Below, piece after piece: positions 4,600 through 7,067 of a stretch of DNA of 7,067 nt. Every line of letters begins with the position of its first letter. Position 1 is the first letter of the stretch. The notes beneath the pieces are model-generated. The model saw only the letters and a program-made list of their open reading frames with translations, was not told the origin of the DNA and did not search any database. Made by a program: the position numbers and the translations under genes. Source of the stretch: an uncultured Clostridia bacterium (GTDB lineage: Bacteria > Bacillota > Clostridia > Christensenellales > Borkfalkiaceae); NCBI GenBank assembly GCA_947174955.1, contig CAMWKX010000066.1:1-7067 (forward strand). Reading direction: 5' to 3'.

Positions 4600-5433
4600 A
4601 TGTCAACAAATTTACTCGTAACCTGGACGGAAATTCTGGACACGGTTATCAATTGGATGACAAGCTCGGGCATTAAAATAGTTATCGCCGTTTTATTACT
4701 CGTAGTTTCGTTTATAATTATTAATGCAATAACCAAAGGCATTTACAAGCGGCTGCAAAAGAGAAACGCCGACGTAACCCTCTCCCGCGTGGGCACGAAC
4801 GCTTTGAGAATAATGCTGAAAATACTGGTGCTCGTATGCCTTATCGGATATCTGGGCATCGAAACGGCGTCCATCTCGGCGGTAATAGCGTCCATCGGCG
4901 TGGGCATTTCGCTCGCGGTACAGGGCACTCTCGCCAACTTCGCCGGCGGCGTTATCCTCATCATTATGCGCCCCTTCAAAATCGGCGACTACATAACGAG
5001 CAACGGCGTCGAGGGCACGGTCGAGGACATCAAGCTTTTCTACACTCACGTCGTTACCAACGACAACAAGGCAGTGGTTATACCCAACGGAGCGCTTGCC
5101 AACAACGTTATCGTCAACGCGTCGGCAAAGGATACGCGCCGCGTGGATCTGGTTATGCAGGTTGCTTACGGTTCGGACATTATGCTCGTAAAGGAAATCA
5201 TCAAAAAGGTATGCTCCGCAAACGAGCTTGTGTTCAAGGACCCCGCTCCCTTTGTGGAATTTTCGAATATGAACGAGAGCAGTCTGGATTTTACCGTGCG
5301 CGTATGGTGCAACAGACCCGACTACTGGACGGTAAATTTCGCGCTCATTGAAAACATTAAAAAGGCGTTCGACGAGAACGGTATAGAAGTACCTTTCAAG
5401 CAGGTCGACGTACATATTAAAAACGATAAATAA
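4600..5433 (+). CDS. mscS: Small-conductance mechanosensitive ion channel (MscS family)
   Basis: MscS channels are membrane heptamers that open when the membrane is stretched and release solutes during hypo-osmotic shock. The 277 residues match the short E. coli-type architecture (286). There are three membrane segments: TM1 about 24-46, TM2 about 68-88 and the pore helix TM3 about 92-124. TM3 carries the family hallmark GISLAVQGTLANFAGGVIL (102-120), running into RPFKIGDYI (124-132). The beta domain includes VVIPNGALANNVIVN (159-173). The alpha/beta cytoplasmic vestibule ends with GIEVPFKQVDVHI (261-273), the usual C-terminus. It starts at ATG 4600 behind a strong ribosome binding site and its own promoter, and the next gene follows after 13 bases. 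No extra N-terminal or cyclic-nucleotide domain is present. The subfamily-level role is inferred from length and motifs. Confidence 0.95.
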   Translation: MSTNLLVTWTEILDTVINWMTSSGIKIVIAVLLLVVSFIIINAITKGIYKRLQKRNADVTLSRVGTNALRIMLKILVLVCLIGYLGIETASISAVIASIGVGISLAVQGTLANFAGGVILIIMRPFKIGDYITSNGVEGTVEDIKLFYTHVVTNDNKAVVIPNGALANNVIVNASAKDTRRVDLVMQVAYGSDIMLVKEIIKKVCSANELVFKDPAPFVEFSNMNESSLDFTVRVWCNRPDYWTVNFALIENIKKAFDENGIEVPFKQVDVHIKNDK

Positions 5434-5446
5434 AGGAGATAAAACT

Positions 5447-5869
5447 ATGGCTGACGAAGAAAAGAAAGAAGAAGGCAAGGTTTCGGGATTTTTCAAAAAG
5501 CTCGGCAAAAAGTTCGACGACGCAACGTACGATATGCGCTTGCAGAGCGAATTTGACAAGAACCACAAGAAGTATACCGTCTACGCGGGTGCGAGCGTTC
5601 TGAGCATCACTCCCGAAATTTCGGTAGAGGAGCATCTGGACGAGAACTACCTTTTGACGCTTGACGACGACGAACAGATTGCCGCGGGCAGTCTTATCGA
5701 GGACAGCGAAACGGGCGACGTTATGCACATTGCCGCCGTCGAGAAAGCTACGCTTACCGTAGAATTCGAGGGCAAGGCCAACGAAAAACCCGCCCTTAAA
5801 ATCTTCCTCGGCGAAATGGCGCAGAAGGTTGAGGTTATCAAGGTCGGAAACGATTACTATTTAAAGTGA
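5447..5869 (+). CDS. Acidic uncharacterised protein, 140 residues, cotranscribed with mscS
   Basis: I do not recognise this protein. It has no signal peptide, membrane helix or cysteine, so it is probably cytoplasmic. Charge is sharply segregated. Residues 1-42 hold 11 of the 18 Lys/Arg in a likely amphipathic helix (VSGFFKKLGKKFDDA, 12-26). Residues 43-99 contain no Lys or Arg but 14 Asp/Glu, including an LDDDE run (72-76). The C-terminal part (100-140) alternates charge and hydrophobic residues, suggesting beta-strands (ATLTVEFEG, 101-109; QKVEVIKVGNDYYL, 126-139). By my count it has 30 acidic and 18 basic residues. A perfect AAGGAG, overlapping the mscS stop codon, lies eight bases before ATG 5447, and the gap to mscS is 13 bases, so the two are surely cotranscribed. 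It ends just before a strong terminator. A link to channel function or osmotic response is only inferred from position. Confidence 0.85.
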   Translation: MADEEKKEEGKVSGFFKKLGKKFDDATYDMRLQSEFDKNHKKYTVYAGASVLSITPEISVEEHLDENYLLTLDDDEQIAAGSLIEDSETGDVMHIAAVEKATLTVEFEGKANEKPALKIFLGEMAQKVEVIKVGNDYYLK

Positions 5870-5874
5870 TAAGT

Positions 5875-5918
5875 AAAGAAAACGCCCCGCGGCAAATTTG
5901 CCGCGGGGCTTTCGTTTT
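5875..5918. terminator. Bidirectional intrinsic terminator between convergent genes
   Basis: GCCCCGCGGC (5884-5893) and GCCGCGGGGC (5900-5909) form a perfect 10-bp GC-rich stem around AAATTT; read through the loop, the 26 bases are a perfect palindrome. Rightward, TTTCGTTTT follows and ends the mscS unit. Leftward, GTTTTCTTT follows and can end the antiporter transcript. It lies 14 bases after the 140-residue gene and 67 bases past the antiporter stop. Confidence 0.92.
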
Positions 5919-5963
5919 GTTGTGACTAGCTGTCTTTCAGCCAAGCAATTAAAGGACTTGGCA

Positions 5964-5978
5964 GAGGCGACACGCCTC
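5964..5978. other. Small hairpin at the antiporter stop codon
   Basis: GAGGCG (5964-5969) and CGCCTC (5973-5978) form a perfect 6-bp stem with a three-base loop; the right arm overlaps the antiporter stop codon (5979-5977). No T-run follows on the minus strand, so it is not a terminator itself. It might protect the transcript 3' end, or it may be chance. Confidence 0.3.
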
Positions 5979-7067
5979 AGTCGTCAGGGTCGATGACGGG
6001 AATTTCCTTTATAGGCTCGTTAGGCACGCCCTTATACAACACTTTTAAAAGAATGGGCGTCAGGATTGACGAAACGAGAATTAAAAATACCGTCATAATC
6101 ATAAACTGTTCGGGCAAGCCCGCGCCTATCGCCGTCGAGGTGACAATCAGCGCGACCTCTCCCCTCGCCATCATTCCCACTCCGCCGACGGCGCTCTCGC
6201 GCCAGGAATATTTAAACGCCTTGCATATCGCGCCGCAACCGACGATTTTTCCGACTAAGCCCGCAATCACGGCAATGAGTGCAAAAAGGAGAATTTTAGG
6301 GTTCATAGACGCAAACGAAATGGACGAAATACCAATGTTCGCAAAGAACACGGGTGCAAAAATCGTGTACGTATCAACATCGACCTGCTGATCGATAAAC
6401 CTGCTCGCGCGGCGCACCGTCGACAAAACCGCGCCCGCAAGAAACGCGCCCGTAATGTCCGCAACGCCGAACACCTTCTCCGCCAGAAAGCTGTACCCGA
6501 AGCACATAACGAGCGAATACATAGAAATTCTGTGCGTGGCGGACCAACGCTTATCCATCCACTTGAAGACCTTTATCGCCACAAAGCCCAGAGCGACAGC
6601 CACGACGAAAAATGCAACTATCATTATGACCGTTCCGTAAGGCGTTGCCTTGAACGCGTCGAACTTGTTGTCAGCCTCGACCGTACCTCCCTTTGCAAAG
6701 CCCGTGACAACCGAAAGAAGCACGATGCCGATAACGTCGTCTATAATCGCCGCCGACACAATCGTGGTGCCCAGCCTCGTGTTCATTTTACCCAGTTCTT
6801 TTAAAACCGAAACGGTAATCGCAACCGACGTCGCCGTCAAAATCGTGCCGACGAACAGACATTTGAACAGATTGTTCACGCCCAGACCGAGGTTGCCGAA
6901 GGGCAGAGAAATCAAAAAACCCAATGCAAGCGGCACGCACACGCCCGCAAGCGCTATAAGAAAGCTGGCAAGTCCGGTATTTTTCAGCTCCTTTACGTTG
7001 GTTTCCAGCCCCGCGCAGAACATTAAGAACAGCACGCCTATCTTTGAAAAGATATTCAGCCCGTTGC
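5977..7067 (-). CDS. Na+/H+ antiporter, CPA2/NapA-like (N-terminus outside window)
   Basis: This is an integral membrane cation:proton antiporter of the Na_H_Exchanger fold, involved in pH and sodium homeostasis. The visible fragment is 362 residues and runs open to the window edge, so the beginning (about one or two helices) is missing. It starts inside LFLMFCAGLETNVKELK. The crossover helix motif TATSVAIT is at fragment residues 77-84. The paired aspartates IIDDVIG (D109, D110) are the ion-binding DD motif of electrogenic antiporters such as NapA. ADITGAFLAGAVLS follows (202-215), then GKIVG with a lysine at 273 in a late helix, and GMMARGEVALIV (297-308). At least nine hydrophobic segments are visible. 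The C-terminus is a short polar tail ending DPDD, with no TrkA-N or USP domain, which argues against KefB/KefC. It converges on the mscS unit. The exact cation is not provable from sequence. Confidence 0.92.
   Translation of the reverse strand, partial: NGLNIFSKIGVLFLMFCAGLETNVKELKNTGLASFLIALAGVCVPLALGFLISLPFGNLGLGVNNLFKCLFVGTILTATSVAITVSVLKELGKMNTRLGTTIVSAAIIDDVIGIVLLSVVTGFAKGGTVEADNKFDAFKATPYGTVIMIVAFFVVAVALGFVAIKVFKWMDKRWSATHRISMYSLVMCFGYSFLAEKVFGVADITGAFLAGAVLSTVRRASRFIDQQVDVDTYTIFAPVFFANIGISSISFASMNPKILLFALIAVIAGLVGKIVGCGAICKAFKYSWRESAVGGVGMMARGEVALIVTSTAIGAGLPEQFMIMTVFLILVSSILTPILLKVLYKGVPNEPIKEIPVIDPDD

Noticed and set aside
4836..5351. A 171-residue plus-strand frame within mscS
   Set aside because: Low-complexity Arg/Gly/His-rich composition in another frame of mscS with no ribosome binding site; typical shadow.
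4696..5568. A 290-residue open frame on the minus strand opposite mscS and the start of the next gene
   Set aside because: It is fully antisense to a clear MscS protein, has no family motif, and crosses the mscS/140-residue gene junction. It is a shadow frame caused by codon bias.
7033..7035. GTG at 7035 as the start of the antiporter
   Set aside because: The frame stays open to the window edge and the residues upstream continue the conserved helix leading to LFLMFCAGLE, so the gene begins beyond the window.
1..7067. Search for tRNA, rRNA, SRP RNA, CRISPR, insertion sequence ends and riboswitches
   Set aside because: No cloverleaf, direct repeat array, transposase motif or long structured leader was seen. 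Intergenic gaps are too small for most of these.

Overview
The window looks like a housekeeping stretch from a Bacillota (Clostridia-type) chromosome. The main evidence is gene order. Read leftwards it runs ylxM, ffh, rpsP, khpA (ylqC), rimM, trmD, rbgA (ylqF), the arrangement known from Bacillus subtilis and relatives. AGGAG-type ribosome binding sites, sigma-A style promoters and proteins resembling firmicute versions agree with this. Base composition is roughly balanced by eye, so a low-GC Clostridium sensu stricto is unlikely. The exact lineage cannot be named from sequence reading alone.

Left part (1-4038, all minus strand): a compact seven-gene translation and secretion operon. YlxM and Ffh belong to signal recognition particle biology. 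RpsP is ribosomal protein S16, KhpA a small KH-domain RNA binder, and RimM a 30S maturation factor that acts with S16/S19. TrmD makes m1G37 in tRNA, and RbgA is a 50S assembly GTPase cut by the left window edge. Genes are separated by a few bases or overlap, apart from about 60 bp between khpA and rimM that holds a terminator-like hairpin. Two genes of the B. subtilis order are missing: ylqD between khpA and rimM, and rplS between trmD and rbgA.

Middle (4039-4230): a divergent control region. A perfect TTGACA-17-TATAAT promoter fires left into ylxM and leaves almost no 5' leader. A TTGACT-17-TAGAAT promoter fires right into a 76-residue protein of unknown function. An 8-bp perfect inverted repeat sits on the -35 box of the leftward promoter.

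Right part: the 76-residue gene ends in a clear intrinsic terminator. A second rightward promoter then drives a two-gene unit, an MscS-type mechanosensitive channel followed 13 bases later by an acidic 140-residue protein I do not recognise. A strong bidirectional hairpin terminator separates this unit from a convergent Na+/H+ (CPA2, NapA-like) antiporter on the minus strand, whose N-terminus lies beyond the right edge. The channel and the antiporter both handle ion and osmotic stress, but they are separate transcription units.

I saw no mobile element, CRISPR array, tRNA or rRNA. No strikingly new system is visible. The most notable items are the near-leaderless SRP operon promoter with its dyad, the missing rplS, the short TrmD with Glu at the catalytic Asp position, and the charge-segregated partner of MscS.
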